A DNA stretch of 64,000 nt from Alloactinosynnema sp. L-07 (GTDB lineage: Bacteria > Actinomycetota > Actinomycetes > Mycobacteriales > Pseudonocardiaceae): the NCBI RefSeq assembly GCF_900070365.1, contig NZ_LN850107.1, forward strand, positions 7,192,001-7,256,000, written 5' to 3'. How positions within the stretch are numbered: the stretch's first letter is position 1; each line of letters begins with the position of its first letter. Shown in pieces: positions 8,281-16,732 of this stretch. The position numbers and the translations under genes were made by a program. Under the pieces are notes generated by a model. The model did no database searches and had not been told where the DNA came from. It saw nothing but the letters and a program-made list of their open reading frames with translations.

Positions 8281-9394
8281 CGATGTCCTCCGGCGCGGGC
8301 ATCGCGGCGATCTCGGCGGCGACCTCGCGGGCCCGCGCGGTCACCGATTCGTCGGCCAGCAGGTCGCGGCTCTTGGCCGTGACCGCCTCAGCGGTGAATT
8401 CGTCGCCGACGAGTTGGGCGCCCGCACCGGACGCGGCTATCGCGTCGGCGTTGACGAACTGGTCGGCGCCCTGTGGTAGGAACAGTTGCGGGATCCCGGC
8501 GGCCAGCGCGCCCAGGGTGGTGCCGCTGCCGCCGTGGTGGACGACCAGGTCGACGTGGGGGAGCAGGTCGGCCTGCGGCACCCACGGCAGGACGGTGACG
8601 TTGTCGGGCACCGCGCCGATCGTGCCGACGTCGACCGTCGGCCCCGCCGCGACCAGCACCCGGCCGGGCAGCCCGGCGAGGCCGTCGATGGCTGTGCGCA
8701 GCACGTGCGCTTGGCCGAACGCGGTGCCCAGCGTCAGATAGGTCAGCGGCTCGCGGTGTTCGGCGACCCACGCGGGCAGCTCACCCGGCTCGGCGAACGG
8801 GACCGGTCGGATCGGGATGCGGTCGGCGGCGACGGCGAGGAACTCCGTGTCCTGCAAGGACTCCGGGAAGATGTCGAGATACGGGTCGGGCGAGGCCGAC
8901 GTCGGATCGAACGGCACCCCGAACTCGGCGGCGACCTCGGCGAGCAGGCGCTTCATATCGCTGAACGGCTCGCGGACGTTGCCCCGGCCGAACGCGTGGC
9001 ACAGCACCGGGATCCCGGCCGCCCGCGCGGCGAACCCGGCGCCGATGGTCGCGGCCTCGTAGATCACCAGATCGGGTTTGACCCGCTCCAGCACCGGGCC
9101 AAGGTCGCGGGCGACCCGCCGGGGCAGCGCCGAGGCGAAGACCTTGCCCACCAGGCCTTCCATCTTCTCCCGGTTGGCGAAGTCTATCGGCTGACCGGCG
9201 GTCACCTCGGCGAACGCCTCGGAGATGGTCATGCCGACGTCCTCGACGGCGAAGCCGAGCCCGGTCAGCACCGGGTGGAAGGACGAATGGGTCGCGTAGG
9301 TGACCTGGTGGCCCGCCCTCCGCGTCGCGGTGGCGAGCGGCAGGATCGGGTACGTGTGGCCGTGGCTGGCGAGGCTGGTGATCAGGACATGCAC
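8255..9394 (-). CDS. UGT/MGT-type glycosyltransferase (GT1 family)
   Basis: 379 residues. The N-terminal LITSLASHGHTYPILPLA and the C-terminal nucleotide-sugar site (VTVLPWVPQADLLPHVDLVVHHGGSGTT..GIPQLFLPQGADQFVNA) are diagnostic of GT1 enzymes acting on small aglycones, such as macrolide-inactivating and antibiotic-tailoring enzymes. It is cytoplasmic and transfers a sugar from a nucleotide sugar. It is a single gene facing the methyltransferase. The acceptor is unknown; a resistance or detoxification role is as likely as biosynthesis. Confidence 0.9.
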   Translation of the reverse strand: MHVLITSLASHGHTYPILPLATATRRAGHQVTYATHSSFHPVLTGLGFAVEDVGMTISEAFAEVTAGQPIDFANREKMEGLVGKVFASALPRRVARDLGPVLERVKPDLVIYEAATIGAGFAARAAGIPVLCHAFGRGNVREPFSDMKRLLAEVAAEFGVPFDPTSASPDPYLDIFPESLQDTEFLAVAADRIPIRPVPFAEPGELPAWVAEHREPLTYLTLGTAFGQAHVLRTAIDGLAGLPGRVLVAAGPTVDVGTIGAVPDNVTVLPWVPQADLLPHVDLVVHHGGSGTTLGALAAGIPQLFLPQGADQFVNADAIAASGAGAQLVGDEFTAEAVTAKSRDLLADESVTARAREVAAEIAAMPAPEDIAARLPEFA

Positions 9395-9447
9395 GTATCC
9401 GACAATACTTGCCCGATCTCGTCGATTGCTCGTGTCTCAGTAACGAG

Positions 9448-9891
9448 CTACGCCTGCGCTCTCAGCTGGTAGGTGCCGGTCGTGGTCGCGACGACCACGC
9501 CGTCGGTGTCGGTGAGTTCGGCCTCCAGGACGAAGGTCGACTTGCCGTGCGCCGCGGCCTCGGCGGCGACCCGGGCGATGGTGTCGGGGTCGAGGGTGGC
9601 CACCGAGCGGATGTCGGTGCGCGCGGGCTTGCGGAAGTCGATCTTGACGTCCTTGACCACCGGGTAGAACCGGGTGAGGTCGAAACTGGGCAGGCAGATC
9701 GCCCCGCCGAGCACCTCGGCCACGGTGAACAGCGCTCCGGCGTACATGGTGCCGAGGTGGTTGCCGTTGCCATCGATCGGCACCACGCACTCGGCGCGAC
9801 CTGGCTCCAAGACGTCGGCGGTGATGCCCATGCTGTGGGCCTGCGGGATCAACGTGGCAAGGGCCTGGTTGAACAACTCTGTGTGCGACAC
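9448..9891 (-). CDS. Hotdog-fold thioesterase-like protein (PaaI/YiiD C-terminal type)
   Basis: 147 residues from GTG 9891, preceded by a good AAGGTGA ribosome-binding sequence. HLGTMYAGALFTVAEVLGG is the central hotdog helix and the C-terminal half (KVDFRKPARTDIRSVATLD, KSTFVLEAELTDTDGVVVATTTGTYQLR) gives the strands. Such proteins usually hydrolyse acyl-CoA thioesters; the substrate is unknown. It lies downstream of idi on the same strand. In one copy of the 97-bp duplication the idi-type TGA overlaps this ribosome-binding site, so the two genes were probably once translationally coupled. Confidence 0.75.
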   Translation of the reverse strand: MSHTELFNQALATLIPQAHSMGITADVLEPGRAECVVPIDGNGNHLGTMYAGALFTVAEVLGGAICLPSFDLTRFYPVVKDVKIDFRKPARTDIRSVATLDPDTIARVAAEAAAHGKSTFVLEAELTDTDGVVVATTTGTYQLRAQA

Positions 9892-10083
9892 CGATTCACC
9901 TTATGGCGGCGGGCAGTCTCGCGGGGTCGCCTGCCTGCCATGTCAGCGGGTCCGGGCCCAGTTTGTCCAGCTCCTCGAACTGCAGTACCGATTCATCTTA
10001 TGGCGGCGGGCAGTCTCGCGGGGTCGCCTGCCTGCCATGTCAGCGGGTCCGGGCCCAGTTTGTCCAGCTCCTCGAACTGCAGC
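9890..10083. repeat. 97-bp tandem duplication of the idi 3' end
   Basis: Bases 9890-9986 and 9987-10083 are two head-to-tail copies differing at about two positions. Each holds the last codons of idi, its stop and the ribosome-binding region of the thioesterase gene. Because 97 is not a multiple of three, idi stops in the second copy at 9993, and the first copy is an untranslated relic between the two genes. The change from AAGGTGA to AAGATGA in the idi-proximal copy shows slight decay. ACCG occurs at both borders and could have been the recombination site. Confidence 0.9.
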
Positions 10084-10571
10084 ACCGCCCACGGCGAGAT
10101 CTCCCGCCGCCCCGCCAGCACGTCGGCCACGAACGGACCCCATTCGACCCACTCGACCGAGTCCACCTCCGCGGGATTCGGCTCCGGCGCGACATCGGCC
10201 CGGACGCGGAAGACCGGACACAGTTCGTTCTCGACGATCCCGTCCGGCATCACCGCGCGATAGCGGAACTCCGGGAGTACCAGGGTCAACTCCGCCGCGA
10301 CCAGGCCGAGTTCGGCGGCCAGCCTGCGCCGGACGGCGTCCTCGACGGGCTCCCCCGGCGCGGGGTGGCCGCAGCAGGAGTTCGTCCAGACGCCGGGCCA
10401 CGTCTTCTTGGTCAATGCCCGGCGGGTGACGAGGAAGCGGCCTTCGGTGTCGAAGACGTAGCTGGAGAACGCCAGGTGCAGCGGGGTGGCGTCGGTGTGC
10501 ACGTCGGCCTTGGCCGCCGTGCCGATGCCGTGGCCCGCGTCGTCCACCAGCAGTACCTGTTCCTCAGTCAC
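9993..10571 (-). CDS. idi: Isopentenyl-diphosphate delta-isomerase, type I
   Basis: 192 residues from GTG 10571, the family's usual length (an open frame extends 30 residues further upstream without similarity). The Nudix-like type I IDI signatures are present: HLAFSSYVFDTEGRFLVTRRA, TWPGVWTNSCCGHPAPGE with the catalytic Cys, and the metal-binding VENELCPVF with the catalytic Glu. It interconverts IPP and DMAPP for isoprenoid synthesis. The last codons lie in a 97-bp tandem duplication that separates it from the thioesterase gene. Confidence 0.95.
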   Translation of the reverse strand: MTEEQVLLVDDAGHGIGTAAKADVHTDATPLHLAFSSYVFDTEGRFLVTRRALTKKTWPGVWTNSCCGHPAPGEPVEDAVRRRLAAELGLVAAELTLVLPEFRYRAVMPDGIVENELCPVFRVRADVAPEPNPAEVDSVEWVEWGPFVADVLAGRREISPWAVLQFEELDKLGPDPLTWQAGDPARLPAAIR

Positions 10572-10695
10572 CCGCCAAACATCGCCGACCCGGTGCCCGG
10601 TGGCAAGTCGCCGGATGGGTTTGATCTCTAGCGCGGTGCTGCACTGGGTCAGGTCCACCACCGGGTTCTTCTGGGGTGCTCGGGTCGGATGGGTT

Positions 10696-10743
10696 GATCT
10701 TCAGGTCGCGCTCGGATCAGATCTCCAGGTCGCGTTCCACCGC
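10696..10743. repeat. 24-bp duplication at the permease gene end
   Basis: GATCTTCAGGTCGCGCTC (10696-10713) and GATCTCCAGGTCGCGTTC (10720-10737) are offset by 24 bases. The second copy encodes the last residues (ERDLEI) of the permease; the first lies beyond its stop. A weaker third match continues upstream of 10696. Confidence 0.55.
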
Positions 10744-12249
10744 CGCGAGTTCCTCCGGCGTGCCCTGAACCTTCGGTCCGGTGAACCACTTGCGCGCCGA
10801 CAGCACCCACCACAGGGCCGCGCCGCCGAGGACCACGAGGAACGCGATCGGGGTGTAGTTGAGCTTGTCCCAGGTCACCGGGTAGGTCTGCGGCAGCATG
10901 AACAGCACGAAGATGAACCCGACCCACACCGTGGCCACGATCCCCACCGGCTTGCCCCAGCGGCCCAGGTGCCAGGGGCCGGGCTCGAAGTCGTCGCCGC
11001 GGCGGACGCGGAGGAACACCGGGATCACGTAGGCGACATACAGCCCTACGACGGCGATCGAGGTGACCGCGGCGTAGGCGGTGGCGCTCCACAGGTAGGG
11101 CACGGCGAGCACGAACGCGCCGACCGCGGCCAGCCAGACCGAGTTCGTGGGCGTCCGGGTGCGCTTATTGATCTTGTGCCAGATCCGGGAGCCGGGGATG
11201 GCGCCGTCACGGGAGAAGGCGTAGATCATCCGTGAGTTGCCGGTCACCGCCGCCATCCCGCAGAACAGCTGCGCGCCGATGCAGATCAGCAGCAGGAACT
11301 TGCCGGTGGTCACGCCCACCGCGTCGATGAAGATCTGGGCGGGCGGCACGCCGGTCTCCGAGGCGAGCGCGCCCGCGTAGTCCTGGATGGCGAAGGTGAG
11401 CCCGATGAGCAGCACCCAGCCCGCGACCAGCGAGACCAGGATCGAGTTGACGATCCCGCGCGGGCCTGCGACGGCGGCGTCGCGGGTCTCCTCGGTCATG
11501 TGCGCGGAGGCGTCGTAGCCGGTCAGCGTGTACTGGGCGAGCAGCAGGCCGAGCAGGAACACGTAGACCGGCGACGACCAGCCCGTGTTGTTCACGAACT
11601 CGCCGAAGACGAATGACGCGTCCTGGTGGCGGTCCGGGACGATGACCAGCACGCCGACGATCACCGCGACGCCGACCAGGTGCCACCACACGCTGATGTC
11701 GTTGAGCAGCGCGACCACCCGCACGCCGAAGGTGTTCAGCGTGGCGTGGACCACCAGGATGATCCCCAGCAGCATGATCGTGTTCCCTGCCGTGGCGGCG
11801 AAGCCGAACTGCAGGTCGAGGAACGCGTTGAGGAACAGCGCGGCGCCGAAGTCGATCCCCGCCGTGACGGCGACCTGGCCGATCAGGTTGAACCACCCGG
11901 TGAACCACGACCACGCGGGCCCGTTGCGCGGGGCGAGCTTGGCCGCCCAGTAGTACAGGCCGCCCGCGGTCGGGTAGCTGGAGCACACCTCGGCCATGCC
12001 AAGGCCGACCATGACCACGAAGAAGCCGACCAGCGGCCAGCCCCAGATCATCGCGACCGGCCCGCCGGTGTTCATGCCGAAGCCGTAGAGCGTCAGGCAG
12101 CCGGACAGGATCGAGATGATCGTGAACGACACCGCGAAGTTGCTGAACCCCGACATCGACCGCCGCAGTTCCTGGGCGTACCCGAGCGCGTGCAGTCTGG
12201 CCTCGTCCCCGCCCGTACCCCGCGTTCCCTGATCGCTCTCGGTAGCCAT
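10717..12249 (-). CDS. APC superfamily amino acid/amine permease
   Basis: 510 residues with 12 predicted membrane segments. The N-terminal LGYAQELRRSMSGFSNFAVSFTIISILSG and the following GGPVAMIWGWPLVG are typical of the APC amino acid/GABA-type permease family. It probably imports an amine or amino acid by proton symport. It is divergent from the glutamine-synthetase-like gene and likely feeds that cluster; candidate substrates are putrescine-type polyamines, GABA, ethanolamine or a related amine. Confidence 0.88.
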   Translation of the reverse strand: MATESDQGTRGTGGDEARLHALGYAQELRRSMSGFSNFAVSFTIISILSGCLTLYGFGMNTGGPVAMIWGWPLVGFFVVMVGLGMAEVCSSYPTAGGLYYWAAKLAPRNGPAWSWFTGWFNLIGQVAVTAGIDFGAALFLNAFLDLQFGFAATAGNTIMLLGIILVVHATLNTFGVRVVALLNDISVWWHLVGVAVIVGVLVIVPDRHQDASFVFGEFVNNTGWSSPVYVFLLGLLLAQYTLTGYDASAHMTEETRDAAVAGPRGIVNSILVSLVAGWVLLIGLTFAIQDYAGALASETGVPPAQIFIDAVGVTTGKFLLLICIGAQLFCGMAAVTGNSRMIYAFSRDGAIPGSRIWHKINKRTRTPTNSVWLAAVGAFVLAVPYLWSATAYAAVTSIAVVGLYVAYVIPVFLRVRRGDDFEPGPWHLGRWGKPVGIVATVWVGFIFVLFMLPQTYPVTWDKLNYTPIAFLVVLGGAALWWVLSARKWFTGPKVQGTPEELAAVERDLEI

Positions 12250-12441
12250 GGCCGCTCCTCAAAGGGTTGATTCCGATCCTTTGCAGGCGATCAAGTGTGT
12301 TGTAGCTCACAAAATGGGTCAAGGTCCGTTTGGCTTAACGTGCCCGGTCGGCGGTTGCGGACGCCGGCCAGCGCTGACAGCATGCAGAAGTCGGCAGTTT
12401 CAATGGGCTTGAGCTATGCCATTGAGTGGAGGACCTGGGCG

Positions 12442-13806
12442 ATGCGTGACACCGACGGGCTGCTTTCCGTGGCCCGGCTGCGGGAACTGGTCGAGAGCGA
12501 CCAGGTCGACACCGTCCTGGTCGCCATGACCGACATGCAGGGCAGGCTGCAGGGCAAGCGCTGCTCGGCGCGGTACTTCCTCAGTGAAGTCCTCGACCAC
12601 GCGACCGAGGCGTGCAACTACCTGCTCGCGGTCGACGTCGAGATGAACACCGTCGGCGGCTACCAGCTCTCCTCCTGGGACCGCGGCTACGGCGACTTCG
12701 TCCTGCGCCCCGACATGGCCACCCTGCGGCTGCTGCCATGGCACCCCGGCACCGCGCTGGTGCTCGCCGACATCGAGCTCGTCGAAGGCGGGCCGGTCAC
12801 CGTCTCGCCCCGGCAGGTCCTGCGCCGCCAGCTCGACCGGCTGGCCGACCTCGGGCTGGGCGCGTTCGTCGGCACCGAGCTGGAGTTCATGGTCTTCGAC
12901 GACACCTACGAACAGGCCTGGGACCGCGGCTACCGCGGCCTGACCCCCGCCAACCAGTACAACGTCGACTACTCGCTGCTGGGCACCGGCCGGATCGAGC
13001 CGCTGCTGCGCGAGATCCGCGTCGGCATGTCCGGCGCGGGCATGTACGTCGAGTCGGCCAAGGGCGAGTGCAACCCCGGCCAGCACGAGATCGCCTTCCG
13101 CTACGCCGACGCGCTGACGACGTGCGACAACCACGGCATCTACAAGACCGGGGCCAAGGAGATCGCCGCGCGGCACGGCAAGAGCCTGACGTTCATGGCC
13201 AAGTACAACGAGCGCGAGGGCAACTCCTGCCACGTGCACATCAGCCTGCGCGCCGCCGACGGCGAGCTGGTCATGGCGGGCGACCGGCCCGGCGGGTTCT
13301 CCCCGCTGATGGAACACTTCATCGCCGGTCAGCTCGCCTGCCTGCGCGAACTCACCTACTTCTACGCCCCGAACATCAACTCCTACAAGCGCTTCGCCGC
13401 GGGCTCGTTCGCCCCGACCGCGGTCGCCTGGGGCATCGACAACCGCACCTGCGCGCTGCGGACGGTCGGCCACGGCGAGTCGCTGCGGATGGAGAACCGG
13501 GTCCCCGGCGGCGACGTCAACCCGTATCTCGCGGTGGCCGCGCTGATCGCCGCCGGGCTGCACGGCATCGACAACGAGCTGACGCTGGAACCGGCGTCCA
13601 CCGGAAACGCTTACGCCTCAAGCAAACCGCGGGTCCCCGCGACACTTCGGGAGGCGGCGGACCTGCTCGACGACAGCGCGGTGGCCCGCCAGGCCTTCGG
13701 CCACGACGTCGTCGAGCACTACCTCAACGCCGCGCACGTCGAACAGGCCGCGTACGACGCCGCCGTGACCGACTGGGAACGAGTCCGTGGCTTCGAACGC
13801 CTCTAG
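12442..13806 (+). CDS. Glutamine synthetase family protein (gamma-glutamyl-amine ligase type)
   Basis: 454 residues from ATG 12442, preceded by GTGGAGG; upstream in-frame codons extend to 12295 but look unconserved. GS-fold motifs are clear: TDMQGRLQGKR, GTELEFMVF, ECNPGQHEIAFRYADAL, GNSCHVHISL, and FAPTAVAWGIDNRT. It is shorter and more divergent than GlnA1. Its place beside a PuuD-like hydrolase, aldehyde dehydrogenase and GntR regulator points to ATP-dependent gamma-glutamylation of an amine (PuuA/GlnA3/GlnA4-like), the first step of amine catabolism, rather than ammonia assimilation. The amine is unknown. The 3' end overlaps the next gene by 20 bases. Confidence 0.85.
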   Translation: MRDTDGLLSVARLRELVESDQVDTVLVAMTDMQGRLQGKRCSARYFLSEVLDHATEACNYLLAVDVEMNTVGGYQLSSWDRGYGDFVLRPDMATLRLLPWHPGTALVLADIELVEGGPVTVSPRQVLRRQLDRLADLGLGAFVGTELEFMVFDDTYEQAWDRGYRGLTPANQYNVDYSLLGTGRIEPLLREIRVGMSGAGMYVESAKGECNPGQHEIAFRYADALTTCDNHGIYKTGAKEIAARHGKSLTFMAKYNEREGNSCHVHISLRAADGELVMAGDRPGGFSPLMEHFIAGQLACLRELTYFYAPNINSYKRFAAGSFAPTAVAWGIDNRTCALRTVGHGESLRMENRVPGGDVNPYLAVAALIAAGLHGIDNELTLEPASTGNAYASSKPRVPATLREAADLLDDSAVARQAFGHDVVEHYLNAAHVEQAAYDAAVTDWERVRGFERL

Positions 13807-14515
13807 ACCCCCGGTCATCGGGATCACCACCTATCTCGAACACTCCGCGTTCGGCATCTGGGAGACCGAGGCCGTCGTCCTGCACCGCGCCTACGTCGAG
13901 TCCGTGCGCGCCGCAGGCGGCAACGCGGTGCTGTTGCCCCCGCTGGGCGACTGGCGCGCGGAGACCATCGACTGGCTCGACGGCTTGGTCCTCTCCGGCG
14001 GCGCCGACATCGATCCCGCGCGCTACGGCCAGGTCCCGCACCCGACCACCGGCACCCCGCAACCCGCCCGCGACGACGCCGAGTTCGCCCTGGTGCAAGC
14101 CGCGTGTGAACTGGAGTTGCCGTTCCTGGCGGTCTGCCGAGGCATGCAGGTCCTCAACGTCGCCCGCGGCGGCACCCTGCACCAGCACACCCCGGAGCAG
14201 GTCGGCACCACCGACCACCAGCCCGAGGTCGCGATGTTCGGCAAGACGGAGCTGGCCATCCGGCCGGGCACCGCGCTGGCCGCGATCCTCGGCGAGTCGG
14301 TCATGGCCCAGTGCCACCACCACCAGTCGCTCGACCGCGTCGGCGACGGGCTCGCGGTCGTGGCCACCGCGTCGGACGGCACCGTCGAGGCCGTCGAGCT
14401 GGCAGGCCATCCCTTCGCCCTCGGCGTGCAGTCGCACCCCGAGCAGAACGCCGACGACACCCGCCTGTTCGCCGCGCTCGTGGCCGCGGCCAGCCAGAGA
14501 AGAGGAGACCGGTGA
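13787..14515 (+). CDS. Gamma-glutamyl-amine hydrolase, class I GATase-like (PuuD type)
   Basis: 242 residues from GTG 13787. DGLVLSGGADIDPARYG, the nucleophile Cys in LAVCRGMQVLNVARGGTLHQH, and the His/Glu pair in GVQSHPEQN are the peptidase C26/PuuD triad. It is expected to hydrolyse the gamma-glutamyl bond (gamma-Glu-GABA in E. coli), releasing glutamate and the amino acid product. It overlaps the ligase gene by 20 bases. Its final 20 codons and the downstream ribosome-binding site were duplicated, which separates it from the aldehyde dehydrogenase gene by an 89-base insert. Confidence 0.85.
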   Translation: MASNASRPPVIGITTYLEHSAFGIWETEAVVLHRAYVESVRAAGGNAVLLPPLGDWRAETIDWLDGLVLSGGADIDPARYGQVPHPTTGTPQPARDDAEFALVQAACELELPFLAVCRGMQVLNVARGGTLHQHTPEQVGTTDHQPEVAMFGKTELAIRPGTALAAILGESVMAQCHHHQSLDRVGDGLAVVATASDGTVEAVELAGHPFALGVQSHPEQNADDTRLFAALVAAASQRRGDR

Positions 14516-14603
14516 TGGTGGCTTTCCGATCGGCCTCGGTCGTCGACATCCGCCTGTTCGCCGCGCTCGTGGCCGCGGCTAGTCAGAGGAGAGGACACCA
14601 GTG
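14457..14603. repeat. 89-bp-offset duplication at the puuD / aldehyde dehydrogenase junction
   Basis: Bases 14457-14514 and 14546-14603 share long identical runs (CGCCTGTTCGCCGCGCTCGT and more) and both end in a GAGGAGA-type ribosome-binding site followed by GTGA. The segment between (14516-14545) is only faintly similar to the corresponding puuD sequence, as if part of the copy was lost. In each copy the stop overlaps a start codon. Confidence 0.8.
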
Positions 14604-14604
14604 A
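14515..14604 (+). CDS. 29-residue mini-ORF created by duplication
   Basis: ATG 14515 overlaps the preceding TGA by one base, and the TGA at 14602-14604 overlaps the GTG start of the aldehyde dehydrogenase. The product begins MVAFRSASVVD and ends in RLFAALVAAASQRRGHQ, a near copy of the preceding enzyme's C terminus (RLFAALVAAASQRRGDR). It is probably not a functional protein, but translating it would carry ribosomes on to the next gene. Confidence 0.35.
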   Translation: MVAFRSASVVDIRLFAALVAAASQRRGHQ

Positions 14605-15962
14605 CGACTTTCGAGGTGCTCAACCCCGCGACGGAGGACGTGGTGGCGACCGTCGCCCTAGTCTCGGTCGACGAGGCCGACGCCGCGATCGCCCGGGCGC
14701 ACGCCGCCTTCGCCGGGTGGCGGGCCGTGGCGCCCGGCGACCGGGCCAGGCTGCTGCGCCGGTTCGCCGCCGCCGTCGACGCCGACCTGGAGAACCTGGC
14801 CCAGTTGGAGGTGACCAACGCCGGGCACACCATTGGCAACGCGCGCTGGGAGGCGGGCAACGTCCGCGACGTGCTCGACTACTACTCCGCCGCGCCGGAA
14901 CGCCTTTTCGGCAGGCAGATCCCGGTGGCGGGCGGGCTCGACATCACCTTCGCCGAGCCGCTGGGCGTGGTCGGCGTGATCGTGCCGTGGAACTTCCCGA
15001 TGCCCATCGCCAGTTGGGGATTCGCCCCGGCGCTCGCGGCGGGCAACACGGTGGTCCTCAAGCCCGCCGAACTCACCCCGCTGACCGCGCTGCGGCTGGC
15101 CGAACTGGCTTTGGAAGCCGGAATTCCGGCCGACGTGTTCCAGGTGCTGCCGGGCAAGGGATCGGTTGTCGGGCACCGGTTCGTCACTCATCCACTGGTG
15201 CGCAAGGTCGTGTTCACCGGCTCGACCGAGGTCGGCAAGCAGATCATGGCGGGCTGCGCCGATCAGGTGAAGCGGCTGACGCTGGAATTGGGCGGCAATA
15301 ACGCCAACATCGTCTTCGCCGACGCCGATCTGGCCAAGGCGGCGGCGACCGCGCCCTACGCGGTGTTCGACAACGCGGGGCAAGACTGCTGCGCGCGCTC
15401 GCGGATCCTGGTGCAGCGCTCGGTCTACGACAAGTTCATGGAGCTGTTCGAGAAGGCCGTCGCCGGGGTCGTCGTCGGCGACCCGAACGACCCCGCCACC
15501 GAGATGGGCCCGCTGATCTCGGCGGCCCACCGCGACCGTGTAGCGTCCTATGTGGATGATGCGCCGGTGGCCTTCCGCGGCGCCGCGCCCGATGGCGCCG
15601 GGTTCTGGTACCCGCCGACCGTGCTGGCCCCGATCGACGCCGACCACCGCGCGGTCACCGACGAGGTTTTCGGCCCGGTCGTCGCGGTCCTGCCGTTCGA
15701 CGACGAGAGTGATGCCCTGAGTCTGGCCAACGAGACCGAATACGGTCTGTCCGGCTCGATCTGGACCCGCGACGTCGGCCGGGCGCTGCGCGTGGCGCGC
15801 GGGGTCGACGCGGGCAACCTGTCGGTCAACTCGCACTCGTCGGTGCGCTACTGGACGCCGTTCGGCGGGTTCAAGCAGTCCGGCTTCGGCCGGGAGCTCG
15901 GGCCGGACGCGCTCGCTTCCTTCACCGAGGTCAAGAACGTTTTCCTGAGCACAGAGGAATGA
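14601..15962 (+). CDS. Aldehyde dehydrogenase family protein
   Basis: 453 residues from GTG 14601 (ribosome-binding GAGGAGAGG). Typical NAD(P)-dependent ALDH: VPWNFPMPIASW, KPAELTPLTALRLAEL, FTGSTEVGKQIM, catalytic Glu in LELGG, catalytic Cys in NAGQDCCARSR, and EVFGPVVAVLPFDDE. LELGGNNANIVFADADL replaces the usual LELGGK at that site. It should oxidise the aldehyde formed from the gamma-glutamyl-amine to the acid (PuuC-like). Its stop overlaps the next ATG (ATGA). Confidence 0.9.
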   Translation: MTTFEVLNPATEDVVATVALVSVDEADAAIARAHAAFAGWRAVAPGDRARLLRRFAAAVDADLENLAQLEVTNAGHTIGNARWEAGNVRDVLDYYSAAPERLFGRQIPVAGGLDITFAEPLGVVGVIVPWNFPMPIASWGFAPALAAGNTVVLKPAELTPLTALRLAELALEAGIPADVFQVLPGKGSVVGHRFVTHPLVRKVVFTGSTEVGKQIMAGCADQVKRLTLELGGNNANIVFADADLAKAAATAPYAVFDNAGQDCCARSRILVQRSVYDKFMELFEKAVAGVVVGDPNDPATEMGPLISAAHRDRVASYVDDAPVAFRGAAPDGAGFWYPPTVLAPIDADHRAVTDEVFGPVVAVLPFDDESDALSLANETEYGLSGSIWTRDVGRALRVARGVDAGNLSVNSHSSVRYWTPFGGFKQSGFGRELGPDALASFTEVKNVFLSTEE

Positions 15963-16732
15963 CTATGAGCATGCGTCTGGACGGCCGGGTCGCGGTCGTC
16001 ACCGGCGGGGCGAGCGGCATCGGCTTGGCCTCCGTCCGACGGCTGGCCGCGGAAGGCGCCCACGTCGTGGTCGCCGACGTCGACCCCGACACCGGCAAAG
16101 CCGCCGCCGACGAGGTGGACGGGCTGTTCGTGCGGGCCGACGTGACCAGCGAGGACGACGTCAAGGCGATGTTCCAGGCCGCCGTCGACACCTACGGCGG
16201 CCTCGACATCGCGTTCAACAACGCGGGCATCTCCCCGCCCGACGACGACTCGATCCTCACCACCGGCCTCGACGCCTGGAAGCGCGTCCAGGACGTCAAC
16301 CTGACCTCGGTCTACCTGTGCTGCAAGTACGCCATCCCGCACATGCAGGCTCGCGGCAAGGGCTCGATCATCAACACCGCGTCGTTCGTGGCGGTCATGG
16401 GCGCGGCGACCTCGCAGATCTCCTACACCGCATCCAAGGGCGGCGTGCTGTCGATGAGCCGCGAACTGGGTGTGCAGTTCGCCCGCGAGGGCATCCGGGT
16501 CAACGCGCTGTGCCCCGGACCGGTCAACACCCCGCTGCTGCGGGAGCTGTTCGCCAAGGACCCGGAGCGGGCCGCGCGCAGGCTGGTGCACATCCCGCTC
16601 GGCCGCTTCGCCGAGCCGGAGGAGATCGCCGCCGCGGTGGCGTTCCTGGCCAGCGACGACTCGTCGTTCATGACCGCCGCGCAGTTCCTGATCGACGGCG
16701 GGATCTCCGGCGCGTATGTCACTCCCCTCTGA
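15959..16732 (+). CDS. SDR family oxidoreductase
   Basis: 257 residues from ATG 15959, coupled by ATGA to the aldehyde dehydrogenase. TGGASGIG, NNAGIS, INTASFVAVMG (Ser) and YTASKGG (Tyr/Lys) are all present, and PGPVNTPLL..FLIDGGISGAYVTPL gives the C terminus. It is a fabG-like classical SDR. In this operon it may handle an alcohol/aldehyde intermediate of amine breakdown; the substrate is unknown. It overlaps the regulator gene by 17 bases. Confidence 0.88.
   Translation: MTMSMRLDGRVAVVTGGASGIGLASVRRLAAEGAHVVVADVDPDTGKAAADEVDGLFVRADVTSEDDVKAMFQAAVDTYGGLDIAFNNAGISPPDDDSILTTGLDAWKRVQDVNLTSVYLCCKYAIPHMQARGKGSIINTASFVAVMGAATSQISYTASKGGVLSMSRELGVQFAREGIRVNALCPGPVNTPLLRELFAKDPERAARRLVHIPLGRFAEPEEIAAAVAFLASDDSSFMTAAQFLIDGGISGAYVTPL

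Noticed and set aside
12612-14582. A 656-codon frame across the ligase and hydrolase genes
   Set aside because: It is a frame shadow of two convincing enzymes with catalytic motifs.
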